From: Desulfatirhabdium sp964549995
GTDB lineage: Bacteria > Desulfobacterota > Desulfobacteria > Desulfobacterales > Desulfatirhabdiaceae
Direction: 5' to 3'
Length of the DNA: 16,390 bases
Assembly (NCBI GenBank): GCA_964549995.1
Contig: CAZJXF010000079.1
Span: forward strand, 1-16,390
The translations under genes and the position numbers were made by a program. The notes below the pieces were generated by a model. That model saw only the letters and a program-made list of their open reading frames with translations. It was not told the DNA's origin and searched no databases. Positions 8,450 to 14,854 of the stretch are shown piece by piece (positions within the stretch are counted from its first letter, which is position 1; every line of letters begins with the position of its first letter).

Positions 8450-8570
8450 TCCGTTTTTCAGCGACAGCGCTCAAAGCATCCCCACCATTCCGTCGAGCTC
8501 TCCCAAAAATGATCGCTGACCGTTGGAAGCCATGCGCCGGGTCAAAGCCAAGCCACCCGGCACAGGCATA

Positions 8571-9197
8571 TCAATACGACACATATTTCCGGAACTTCAG
8601 GAAATAATCCACCCCCGACCAGATCGTATAGACCAGGGCACCCCACAGAAACACCGTTCCGATGCCGTGAAAATTGAGGCCGAAATAGGGATAGTGAATT
8701 AACAACGGAATGATGGCCGCAATCTGAAAGCCGGTTTTGTATTTTCCCAGGTTGGTCGAACCCATGTCCTGATCGGTTTCAACCAAAAAATTTCGAAGGC
8801 CCGTTATGGCGATCTCACGACCGATGATGATACAGGCCATCCATCCGGGAGCCCAGCCGTGAGAGACCAGCATGATGAGGGCTGCGGTCATCAGAAGCTT
8901 GTCTGCCAACGGGTCCATGATCTTGCCGAAATTCGAAACAGACCCCTGTTTTCGCGCCAGAAAACCGTCGAAGTAATCCGTGATCGCCGCCATGCTGAAC
9001 AGAATGGCGGCAGCGAAAGAACAGAACCGGTTCGGATAGAGCATGAGCAAAACGACACCCGGCACGGCTGCAATCCTGCACATCGTCAGGAAATTTGGTT
9101 TTTCCACGATGGCAAGGATCGCTTCCTTTCGCAGAAAGGGTAGATTGCGGATCTGTTGGATCCACCGATGGACGAAGGAGAAATCAGGCGTTTTCAT
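8571..9197 (-). CDS. pgsA: CDP-diacylglycerol--glycerol-3-phosphate 3-phosphatidyltransferase
   Basis: An integral membrane enzyme that transfers the phosphatidyl group from CDP-diacylglycerol to glycerol 3-phosphate, the committed step to phosphatidylglycerol and cardiolipin. The CDP-alcohol phosphatidyltransferase motif D-G-x2-A-R-x8-G-x3-D-x3-D is complete (DGFLAR...G...DPLAD), preceded by the typical NFLTMCRIAAVPG first membrane segment and followed by GREIAITGLR. The start is uncertain. The ATG at 9197 overlaps the transaldolase gene by 14 bp and gives 208 residues. A longer form could begin at 9230. A GTG at 9107 would give 178 residues, close to the usual family length, but its nearest purine-rich site is about 14 bases away. 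The 30 residues before the family core are basic and partly amphipathic, and could be a real extension. Confidence 0.92.
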   Translation of the reverse strand: MKTPDFSFVHRWIQQIRNLPFLRKEAILAIVEKPNFLTMCRIAAVPGVVLLMLYPNRFCSFAAAILFSMAAITDYFDGFLARKQGSVSNFGKIMDPLADKLLMTAALIMLVSHGWAPGWMACIIIGREIAITGLRNFLVETDQDMGSTNLGKYKTGFQIAAIIPLLIHYPYFGLNFHGIGTVFLWGALVYTIWSGVDYFLKFRKYVSY

Positions 9198-9834
9198 GGG
9201 CTTTTTTCCAATCCGCCAGGAAGGAGGCAATTCCTTTCTCGGTCATTGGATGATCGGCAAAGCGCTTCAATACCGAAAATGGAATCGTTGCAATGTGCGC
9301 ACCCATCAGGGCGGCTTCGAGCACATGCAGCGGATGCCGAACGCTCGCCACGATGATTTCCGTTGCATACCCGTAATTCTGATAAATGCGCAGCACCTGA
9401 TCCACGAGCGCAAGCCCTTCCTGGGAAAGGTCATCGAGCCTTCCGACAAAAGGGCTGACAAAGGCGGCACCCGCCTTTGCGGCCATCAGGGCTTGAAGCG
9501 GAGAAAAGACGAGCGTGACATTCGTCCGAATGCCTTCTTTGGCCAACAGGCGAACGGCCTTCAGGCCATCGACGGTCATGGGAATCTTGATGACGACATT
9601 CGGATGGAGGGCTGCCAGAATGCGAGCCTCTTTCAGCATGGTTTCGGTGTCGAGACCGATGACTTCCGCGCTGATGGGACCGTCGACAATGGCGGCTATG
9701 TCCCGGATCACCTCGTGAAAATCCCGGCCTTCCTTGGCAATAAGGCTGGGGTTGGTGGTCACCCCATCGACCATGCCCATTTCCGTTGCAGCGCGGATTT
9801 CGTCAATATTGGCCGTATCCAGAAAGAATTTCAT
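9184..9834 (-). CDS. tal: Small transaldolase (TalC/MipB-type, fructose-6-phosphate aldolase family)
   Basis: A 216-residue cytoplasmic TIM-barrel enzyme of the short transaldolase family, full length for the group. The start MKFFLDTAN, the block GVTTNPSLIAKEG (24-36) and the Schiff-base lysine in VVIKIPMT (K83) are all present. At the position that separates the two activities in this family it has Phe (SPFVGRLDD, F129), as transaldolases do, where E. coli fructose-6-phosphate aldolase has Tyr. I therefore favour transfer of dihydroxyacetone units between sedoheptulose 7-phosphate and glyceraldehyde 3-phosphate in the non-oxidative pentose phosphate pathway over the aldolase reaction. A gaggt ribosome site lies 6 bases before the ATG. 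The gene overlaps pgsA, so the two are probably co-transcribed. Confidence 0.92.
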   Translation of the reverse strand: MKFFLDTANIDEIRAATEMGMVDGVTTNPSLIAKEGRDFHEVIRDIAAIVDGPISAEVIGLDTETMLKEARILAALHPNVVIKIPMTVDGLKAVRLLAKEGIRTNVTLVFSPLQALMAAKAGAAFVSPFVGRLDDLSQEGLALVDQVLRIYQNYGYATEIIVASVRHPLHVLEAALMGAHIATIPFSVLKRFADHPMTEKGIASFLADWKKAHENA

Positions 9835-9863
9835 AGAGTACCTCGTGTAATGAATCTATAAGT

Positions 9864-9939
9864 GATGGCCTCGCAAAAAGTCAGATGCACTTGTTTAACC
9901 CGCAGGAGAGCGGGTGCATTTTGCTTACGCAGCGGAAAA
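9864..9939 (+). repeat. Intergenic repeat, copy 2
   Basis: Shares 'gatggcctcgcaaaaagtc' and the stem acccgc-aggaga-gcgggt (898-915 of the 9 kb block, i.e. 9898-9915) with the copies at both window ends. The match stops after ggaaaa at 9939, where the end copies continue with actcagcag. It lies in the 164-bp gap between the YHS-type gene and the transaldolase gene, 30 bases upstream of the latter's start, so any promoter for that gene is either inside it or beside it. Confidence 0.85.
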
Positions 9940-9998
9940 CACCACCCGCCCTCCTGCTGGAAGCCCGACATTGGAGGGAAATCGGTGAAATCAACGTA

Positions 9999-10301
9999 TC
10001 ACTCATCCTTTTTTGGACTCCTGTCCCCTGTCTCCTGCCTCCCGTCTTCCGAACGCCGCCCGATGAATTTCTCCCGACACTCGACACTGCAGAAATAAAG
10101 GGTTTTTCCACCGATATCGAGCGGAAAACCGCTTTTCTGCGGAAAATATACCCCACAGACCGGATCCTGGATCATCACGTCCGCCAGGGGTTCCCGTTCC
10201 CGACGATTGGATTCAACCGTTCGGATGTTGCCGAGAATCGCCGCCTTGAGTAAACGAAATCCCAGGTAGCCCAGCAAAAAAAGGAGCGCAATCTTGATCA
10301 T
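9999..10301 (-). CDS. Membrane-anchored YHS/TRASH-like metal-binding protein
   Basis: A 100-residue protein with one N-terminal membrane segment (about 3-20) and a short basic linker. A YHS/TRASH-type treble-clef motif follows: DPVCG with C49, then FCSVEC with C71 and C75. The small PP0621-type proteins have the same design, and their cysteines are expected to bind a metal ion. The function is not established. The last 20 residues are polar and low-complexity (Arg, Glu, Asp, Lys). They are encoded by a run of short imperfect repeats of the ggagacag type, so this tail may have been added recently. The ATG has caggtg as ribosome site 4 bases upstream and lies 89 bp inside the end of folK, an unusually long overlap. 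Confidence 0.8.
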   Translation of the reverse strand: MIKIALLFLLGYLGFRLLKAAILGNIRTVESNRREREPLADVMIQDPVCGVYFPQKSGFPLDIGGKTLYFCSVECREKFIGRRSEDGRQETGDRSPKKDE

Positions 10302-10791
10302 CGATCACCTGCACACTGGTTTCCGGCTGTGAAACGTACATCAGCAGCGTTTGCAGATCCGAACCGATAACCGGATGCACCCAACAGGGATCGATATCAC
10401 ATGCCGGCTGCAAGACAAAACGCCGCTCGTGAAGCCGAGGATGGGGGATAACCAGGCCATCGGTCCGAACAATTTCATCATCGAAAAACAAAATGTCCAG
10501 ATCGAGAATTCTGGGACCGAACCGTATACCGCCTTCTTTACGGCCGGCAAGCTGCTGAATATCCTGAAGTGCATGTAGCAGGCTGAACGGATCATGATCG
10601 GTTTGAACCCGAACCACACCGTTCACAAACCAATCCTGATCGAACACATGCATCGGTTCGGTTCGATAAAGCCTTGAAACCTCACCGGAAAAGGCCATAA
10701 GCGATTCCATCATCCGGGCAAGCCCAAAACAGCAATTGGCGATCTTATCTCCCAGATTCGAGCCGAAACCGATCCACGCCGTATGTGCCAT
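10213..10791 (-). CDS. folK: 2-amino-4-hydroxy-6-hydroxymethyldihydropteridine diphosphokinase
   Basis: FolK (HPPK) transfers pyrophosphate from ATP to 6-hydroxymethyl-7,8-dihydropterin in folate synthesis. Seen here: the N-terminal GFGSNLGDK, the signature RFGPRILDLDILFFDD (90-105) with the magnesium-binding Asp pair D97/D99, and IPHPRLHERRFVL (115-127). At 192 residues it is longer than the usual 155-175. The last 29 residues have no family character and overlap the next gene. The ATG follows the dapL stop directly (0 bp between), so its ribosome site lies in dapL and translation is probably coupled. No other folate gene is nearby. It appears to ride in a lysine operon. Confidence 0.93.
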   Translation of the reverse strand: MAHTAWIGFGSNLGDKIANCCFGLARMMESLMAFSGEVSRLYRTEPMHVFDQDWFVNGVVRVQTDHDPFSLLHALQDIQQLAGRKEGGIRFGPRILDLDILFFDDEIVRTDGLVIPHPRLHERRFVLQPACDIDPCWVHPVIGSDLQTLLMYVSQPETSVQVIDDQDCAPFFAGLPGISFTQGGDSRQHPNG

Positions 10792-11967
10792 TTAGCGAAT
10801 GTTTGCCTTTTCAATCCGGTCGAGGGCCTCTTGGATGCGATCCGTCGATACCGTCAGTGCAATCCGGAAATAGCCCTCTCCGGCCGCCCCGAATCCATTG
10901 CCGGGGGTGACGACGATGCCCGCCTTTGTCAGCAGCAGTCCGGCGAATTCCTTGGATGTATACCCTTTCGGAACCTCTACCCAGACGTAGAACGTCGCCT
11001 TGGGTACCTCAAAGGAAAAGCCCAATTTCTTCAATCCGGCTACCAGTAGGTCTCGGCGTTTTTGATACTCCGCATTGATTTCGGCAAGGCAGGTCTGATC
11101 CCCATCCAGGGCGATGATGCCCGCGTATTGAACGGCCTGAAAGGCACCGGAATCGATGTTGCTTTTGATCTTGCCAAGCGCCTGAATGACATCGGCTCGT
11201 CCGACGGCAAACCCCAACCGCCAGCCGGTCATGTTGTAGGTTTTGGAGAGGGAATGGAATTCGATGCCGACATCCTTCGCCCCCGGTGTCTCGAGAAAAC
11301 TTCTGGGCGCATATCCGTCGAAAGCGATTTCCGAATAGGCCGCATCGTGGCAGACCAGAATATTGTTCGTTTCGGCAAAACGAACGAGCTTTTCGAAAAA
11401 ATCGGCTTCCGCAACGGCGGACGTGGGATTATTCGGATAATTGACAAACATCAGTTTGGCCTTTGCCCGAATATCCGCAGGGATCGCATCGAGATCCGGC
11501 AAAAAGCCGTTTTCCTTTTTCAGATCGAGAAAATACGTGCTGCCACCGGCAAACTGAACACCCGTATGATAGACTGGATACCCAGGGCTCGTCGCCAGTG
11601 CCAGATCTCCCGGATTGATATAGGCCAGAGGAATATGGGCAATGCCTTCCTTGGAGCCGATCAGGGTGATGACTTCCCGATGCGGATCCAAATCGACACC
11701 GAACCGTCGTCTGTACCATCGGGCAACCGCTTCGTTGAATCCGACCATGCCCGAATAGGATGGATACCTGTGGTTGGCCGGATCGCGGGCGGCCCGGTTC
11801 AAGGCTTCGATGATATGCGGAGGTGTAGGCATATCGGGATCCCCCACACCCAAATCGATGATATCCACACCCTGTTTGCGGACGGCAGCCTTTTGCTCGT
11901 CGATTTCCTTAAACAGATAGGGGGGCAGCTGTTGCACCCGTTGGGCCAGATCGATCGTCACACTCAT
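10792..11967 (-). CDS. dapL: LL-diaminopimelate aminotransferase
   Basis: A 391-residue PLP-dependent class I/II aminotransferase. It converts tetrahydrodipicolinate to LL-diaminopimelate in one step with glutamate as amino donor, bypassing the succinylase and acetylase branches. The start (LPPYLFKEIDEQK), the DLGVGDPDMPTPPHI block, NYPNNPT (about 176-182) and the PLP-lysine motif SLSKTYNMTGWRLGF (K242) fit the DapL direct-aminotransferase group typical of Desulfobacterota, clostridia and cyanobacteria. An ATG lies two codons earlier at 11973. I prefer 11967 because it makes a classic ATGA 4-bp overlap with the dapF stop and sits 6 bases after aagga. The neighbours dapF and lysA support the lysine role over a generic aspartate aminotransferase. 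Confidence 0.93.
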   Translation of the reverse strand: MSVTIDLAQRVQQLPPYLFKEIDEQKAAVRKQGVDIIDLGVGDPDMPTPPHIIEALNRAARDPANHRYPSYSGMVGFNEAVARWYRRRFGVDLDPHREVITLIGSKEGIAHIPLAYINPGDLALATSPGYPVYHTGVQFAGGSTYFLDLKKENGFLPDLDAIPADIRAKAKLMFVNYPNNPTSAVAEADFFEKLVRFAETNNILVCHDAAYSEIAFDGYAPRSFLETPGAKDVGIEFHSLSKTYNMTGWRLGFAVGRADVIQALGKIKSNIDSGAFQAVQYAGIIALDGDQTCLAEINAEYQKRRDLLVAGLKKLGFSFEVPKATFYVWVEVPKGYTSKEFAGLLLTKAGIVVTPGNGFGAAGEGYFRIALTVSTDRIQEALDRIEKANIR

Positions 11968-12818
11968 GCACATTCCTTTCCATGGGAAGAGGTCCAGGCT
12001 TCTTCCGTAAGTTCAGCCTTGTAAATCACACGCGCATCGCCTTCGAGGAACAGGTTCGTGTAGGCCGAAGCCGTTCGCTCGAAATGGATCGTGAGCTGCG
12101 ATCCGCTGCGGGTATCGATGGCTACGGGAGATGTCCATCCGTATTTTTCAGCCATCACCAGGGCCGCGGCCGTCGATCCCGTTCCACAGGCTAAGGTTTC
12201 GTCTTCCACCCCACGTTCATAAGTACGAATGGCCAGACGTCCCTGCCCTTTCGGGGAAGCAAAATTCACATTGGTTCCGGCAGGTGCAAAGTCGGCATGA
12301 TAGCGGATTTCACTCCCCAAGACTTTCACATCGATCCGATCGACATCCGGCACCTCCATGACGACATGAGGAACACCGGTATGAGCGAAACTGATGGTTG
12401 CATTTCCGATCGACAGCCGAATGCTTCGATCGAGCGATGGAAGGGTCGCATCCGTCAGTCGGATGCTGACCTGACCTGAGGGGAACACTTCGGCTTCAAT
12501 GATCCCGGCTCCGGTTTCAAAACGCATCCGCCCGTTTTTTCCGATCCCAAGCATTGAAGCCACCCGAGCAGTGCACCGGGCGCCGTTTCCACACATGTCA
12601 GCTTCGGAGCCGTCGGCATTGTAGAACCGCCACCGAAAGTCGGCATTCGATGAATGCTCGATCAGAATCAGCCCGTCCGCACCCACAGACAATTTGCGCC
12701 TGCAGGCACCGACGATCAGTTCTTTCAGTCGATGTTCATCGACGACCGGAACCCGATTGTCGATGATGATGAAATCGTTTCCGGCACCGCTCATTTTATA
12801 GAAGGGAATAAGGTTCAT
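11964..12818 (-). CDS. dapF: Diaminopimelate epimerase
   Basis: A cofactor-independent epimerase that turns LL-diaminopimelate into meso-diaminopimelate, for lysine and for peptidoglycan. Both catalytic cysteines are present: C76 in DMCGNGARC and C211 in TLACGTGST. KMSGAGNDF at the start and PHVV near the middle are family marks. At 284 residues it is of normal length. I chose ATG 12818 over GTG 12824 because aggtg lies 5 bases before it. The stop overlaps the dapL start by 4 bp. A 192-bp gap filled with repeats separates it from lysA, so dapF may have its own promoter or depend on read-through. Confidence 0.95.
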   Translation of the reverse strand: MNLIPFYKMSGAGNDFIIIDNRVPVVDEHRLKELIVGACRRKLSVGADGLILIEHSSNADFRWRFYNADGSEADMCGNGARCTARVASMLGIGKNGRMRFETGAGIIEAEVFPSGQVSIRLTDATLPSLDRSIRLSIGNATISFAHTGVPHVVMEVPDVDRIDVKVLGSEIRYHADFAPAGTNVNFASPKGQGRLAIRTYERGVEDETLACGTGSTAAALVMAEKYGWTSPVAIDTRSGSQLTIHFERTASAYTNLFLEGDARVIYKAELTEEAWTSSHGKECA

Positions 12819-12831
12819 AATCACCTATACC

Positions 12832-12949
12832 GGCTTCGCAAAAAGGCCGGATGCTGTGTCGTGCTGCATCCCTCGTCGCTGCGGCGTACGTATAAGTACG
12901 CCTCACGGACGGGATTTGCACTCCTTGCCTGCGGCCTTTTTTCGAAGCC
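12832..12949. repeat. 118-bp MITE/REP-like element with 18-bp terminal inverted repeats
   Basis: The ends ggcttcgcaaaaaggccg (12832-12849) and cggccttttttcgaagcc (12932-12949) are inverted copies with one mismatch. Inside is a second, nested inverted repeat: ggcgtac (12883-12889) and gtacgcc (12896-12902) around gtataa, with further pairing outwards (cgtc / gacg). The whole could fold into one long cruciform or RNA hairpin. The left end shares ggc-tcgcaaaaag-gatgc with the other repeats in this window, so it belongs to the same superfamily with a different centre. It is non-coding and lies between lysA and dapF. Confidence 0.75.
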
Positions 12950-12961
12950 GTCCATATGTTG

Positions 12962-13007
12962 GACTTTTTACGAGTCCATCATCTATGACGTTACGATGGG
13001 CTCGCAA
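12962..13007. repeat. Paired inverted half-copies of the 'gatggactcg' repeat end
   Basis: gactttttacgagtccatc (12962-12980) is the reverse complement of the left end of the other repeats apart from one base. Fifteen bases later gatgggctcgcaa (12995-13007) repeats the motif in the opposite direction, 3 bases short of the lysA stop codon. With the element at 12832 it makes a mosaic of repeat ends filling the whole lysA-dapF gap. The palindrome ggact-ttttacg-agtcc within it could form a small hairpin in the transcript after lysA. Confidence 0.65.
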
Positions 13008-13010
13008 CTC

Positions 13011-14267
13011 TCAGGATAAATCCACCATCTTTTCCTTTCGGACCAGGTCTTCATATGTCTCCCGCTCTCGGATGACGGCGAAACGATCCCCCTTCACCAA
13101 CACCTCTGCGGCACGCAGCCGGGAGCAATAATTGGACGACATGGAAAAACCGTAGGCTCCTGCACTCATGACGGCCAGTAGATCCCCTCGCCGTACCGAC
13201 GGCAGGGTCCGCATCTGGGCCAGAAAGTCGCCGGATTCGCAGATCGGACCAACGACATCCGCCACGATTTCAGAAGATTGCTCCCGCCGATCGACCAAAC
13301 GAATATCGTGAAAGGCCCCGTAGAGAACGGGCCGCATCAGATCGTTCATGGCTGCATCCGTAATGACGAATTCTTTGGCGGGTGAACTTTTTCGATACAG
13401 GACCCGGGTGACGAGAATGCCTGCGTTCCCGACCAGAACCCTGCCGGGTTCAAACACCAGTGTCAGTTTCCGATCTCCAAGGACTTTTCGGATGGTTTGC
13501 GCATATTCGCTCGGATGCGGCGGCTGCTCATCCCGATAGGTGATCCCCAGACCACCCCCCATATCGAGGTATCGAATATCGATACCCATCTGTTTCAATC
13601 GATCGATCAGATCGATGAGGTTGTTTAAGGCTTCCTCGAAGGGATGCACCTGGGTGATCTGGCTGCCGATGTGACAGTCGATGCCGACGATTTCGACATG
13701 ATCCATGCAGTTTGCAGCAGCATAGGTTTCGAGAGCGGTTTCGACATCGATGCCGAACTTGTTCTTCTTCAACCCTGTCGAAATATGGGGATGGGTCTTG
13801 GGATCGACATCGGGATTCACCCGAATGGAAATCCGAGCCTTTCGATCGAGGGCCTTTGCCCTGGCGTGAAGAACGTCGAGCTCTTCTCGAGACTCGATGT
13901 TGAACATCATAATGTCTGTATTGAGGGCAAAATCGATTTCGTCGATGCGTTTTCCCACTCCGGAATACACGATCGTTTCCGGCCGGAATCCAGCCTTGAG
14001 CCCTTTATAAAGCTCCCCGCCCGAAACGATGTCCAGCCCTGCCCCCTCGTCACACAGGATTTTCAGGACCCCGAGGGATGTGTTGGCTTTGGCCGAATAA
14101 CAAACAAGCCGATCGACGCCGTCAAATGCGGAATCGAACGCATGAAAGTGCCGGGTCAGCGTGGCATGGCTGTACAAATAAAACGGCGTTCCGACGGTAT
14201 CGGCGATTTCAGGTATGGATACGTTCTCGCAATGCAGGATATCGTTGTGATATTGAAAGTGGTTCAT
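13011..14267 (-). CDS. lysA: Diaminopimelate decarboxylase
   Basis: A PLP enzyme that decarboxylates meso-diaminopimelate to L-lysine, the last step of the pathway. It is a fold-type III alanine-racemase-like barrel plus beta domain. Motifs seen: CYSAKAN with PLP lysine K60, HIGSQI (199-204), phosphate-binding GGGLG (237-241), EPGR (273-276) and CESGDFLA (C343-E344) contributing to the partner subunit's active site. At 418 residues it is of normal length, and the MNHFQYHND start matches the family. The ribosome site is weak (acgggtc). An 86-bp gap containing a GC-rich hairpin separates it from the lipoprotein gene upstream. The stop codon directly abuts repeat sequence. Confidence 0.96.
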   Translation of the reverse strand: MNHFQYHNDILHCENVSIPEIADTVGTPFYLYSHATLTRHFHAFDSAFDGVDRLVCYSAKANTSLGVLKILCDEGAGLDIVSGGELYKGLKAGFRPETIVYSGVGKRIDEIDFALNTDIMMFNIESREELDVLHARAKALDRKARISIRVNPDVDPKTHPHISTGLKKNKFGIDVETALETYAAANCMDHVEIVGIDCHIGSQITQVHPFEEALNNLIDLIDRLKQMGIDIRYLDMGGGLGITYRDEQPPHPSEYAQTIRKVLGDRKLTLVFEPGRVLVGNAGILVTRVLYRKSSPAKEFVITDAAMNDLMRPVLYGAFHDIRLVDRREQSSEIVADVVGPICESGDFLAQMRTLPSVRRGDLLAVMSAGAYGFSMSSNYCSRLRAAEVLVKGDRFAVIRERETYEDLVRKEKMVDLS

Positions 14268-14315
14268 GATGACCCGTTCGTTGAATAGAGAATCCTTTCA
14301 AACGCTGCTCGATAG

Positions 14316-14328
14316 GGCGGCTACCGCC
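14316..14328 (-). other. GC-rich hairpin between lipoprotein gene and lysA
   Basis: ggcgg-cta-ccgcc forms a 5-bp perfect GC stem, extendable by gat/atc with a two-base bulge. It sits about 25 bases after the lipoprotein stop and about 50 bases before the lysA start. No T-run follows on the minus strand, so it is not a standard terminator. It could stabilise the upstream mRNA or be fortuitous. Confidence 0.3.
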
Positions 14329-14353
14329 ATCGAAAACGACCGATGGTTCGCGA

Positions 14354-14800
14354 TCAGGGCTGGATTTCGGCGACATTGGAATCCTTCCCCGAATGCCCGT
14401 ACACATCAATTCCGATGACTTTATAGAAATAGATCATCCCTGGATCGACGCCATCCTTCACCCGCATTCGATAGGATGCTCCGGATCGGGAAGATACGAC
14501 CGGCCATTCGGAAATTTTCGTAAACAGCATGGGGCAACCAGGGCAGTCCCCATCCGCAAGCGAACGGGATGCTCGATACAGGACGAATTTCTGAACAGGC
14601 ACCGGCTGAGTGGTTTCCACCGTCCAGGAAATCTCGACCTGGTTGTCGACCATCCGGGCTTGAAGATCCGTTACACCCTGAACCAGAGCTTCCTGTTTCG
14701 GTACCACGGGATAGGCTTTCTTTCCGCATCCTGCAGCTGTCCAGCCGGCAACCCCAACCAACAGGCAGGCTATAACCATCCACGGTGTCGATCGCTTCAT
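14354..14800 (-). CDS. Lipoprotein with fibronectin type III-like domain
   Basis: A 148-residue lipoprotein: MKR, a hydrophobic segment to about 23, and a lipobox-like TAAGC with the lipidated cysteine at 25. The mature start CGKKAYPVVP recalls the CG-x-K-G-P-x-x-x-P start of LptM/YifL, the small lipoprotein that lies beside dapF in enterobacteria. Here it is followed by about 100 residues with an FN3-like pattern (EISWTVE, KFVLYRASR, YFYKVIGIDVYGHSG, a C-terminal strand). A C86-x2-C89 pair could form a disulfide. An aagga ribosome site lies about 9 bases upstream. The place between argH and lysA suggests an old association with this cluster. An LptM-like role is speculative, and the lipoprotein call is firm. 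Confidence 0.85.
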   Translation of the reverse strand: MKRSTPWMVIACLLVGVAGWTAAGCGKKAYPVVPKQEALVQGVTDLQARMVDNQVEISWTVETTQPVPVQKFVLYRASRSLADGDCPGCPMLFTKISEWPVVSSRSGASYRMRVKDGVDPGMIYFYKVIGIDVYGHSGKDSNVAEIQP

Positions 14801-14831
14801 CGTTTCTGATCCTTTTTGTTGTCTTTGGTTG

Positions 14832-14849
14832 GGCGATGATTGTATCGCC
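14832..14849 (-). other. Hairpin between argH and lipoprotein gene
   Basis: A perfect 6-bp stem, ggcgat / atcgcc, with a six-base loop. It begins 5 bases after the argH stop codon in the 54-bp gap. No T-run follows, so it is not a typical terminator. An mRNA 3' stabilising or partial-termination role is possible. Confidence 0.3.
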
Positions 14850-14854
14850 GTCCA

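Noticed and set aside
8458..8519. Inverted repeat tcagcga / tcgctga between the secreted-protein gene and pgsA as a shared terminator
   Set aside because: The 7-bp arms are 48 bases apart with no T-run placed after either, so it is not convincing as a terminator.
12832..13010. CRISPR-like repeat array between lysA and dapF
   Set aside because: The repeats are inverted ends of one element, not evenly spaced direct repeats with unique spacers.
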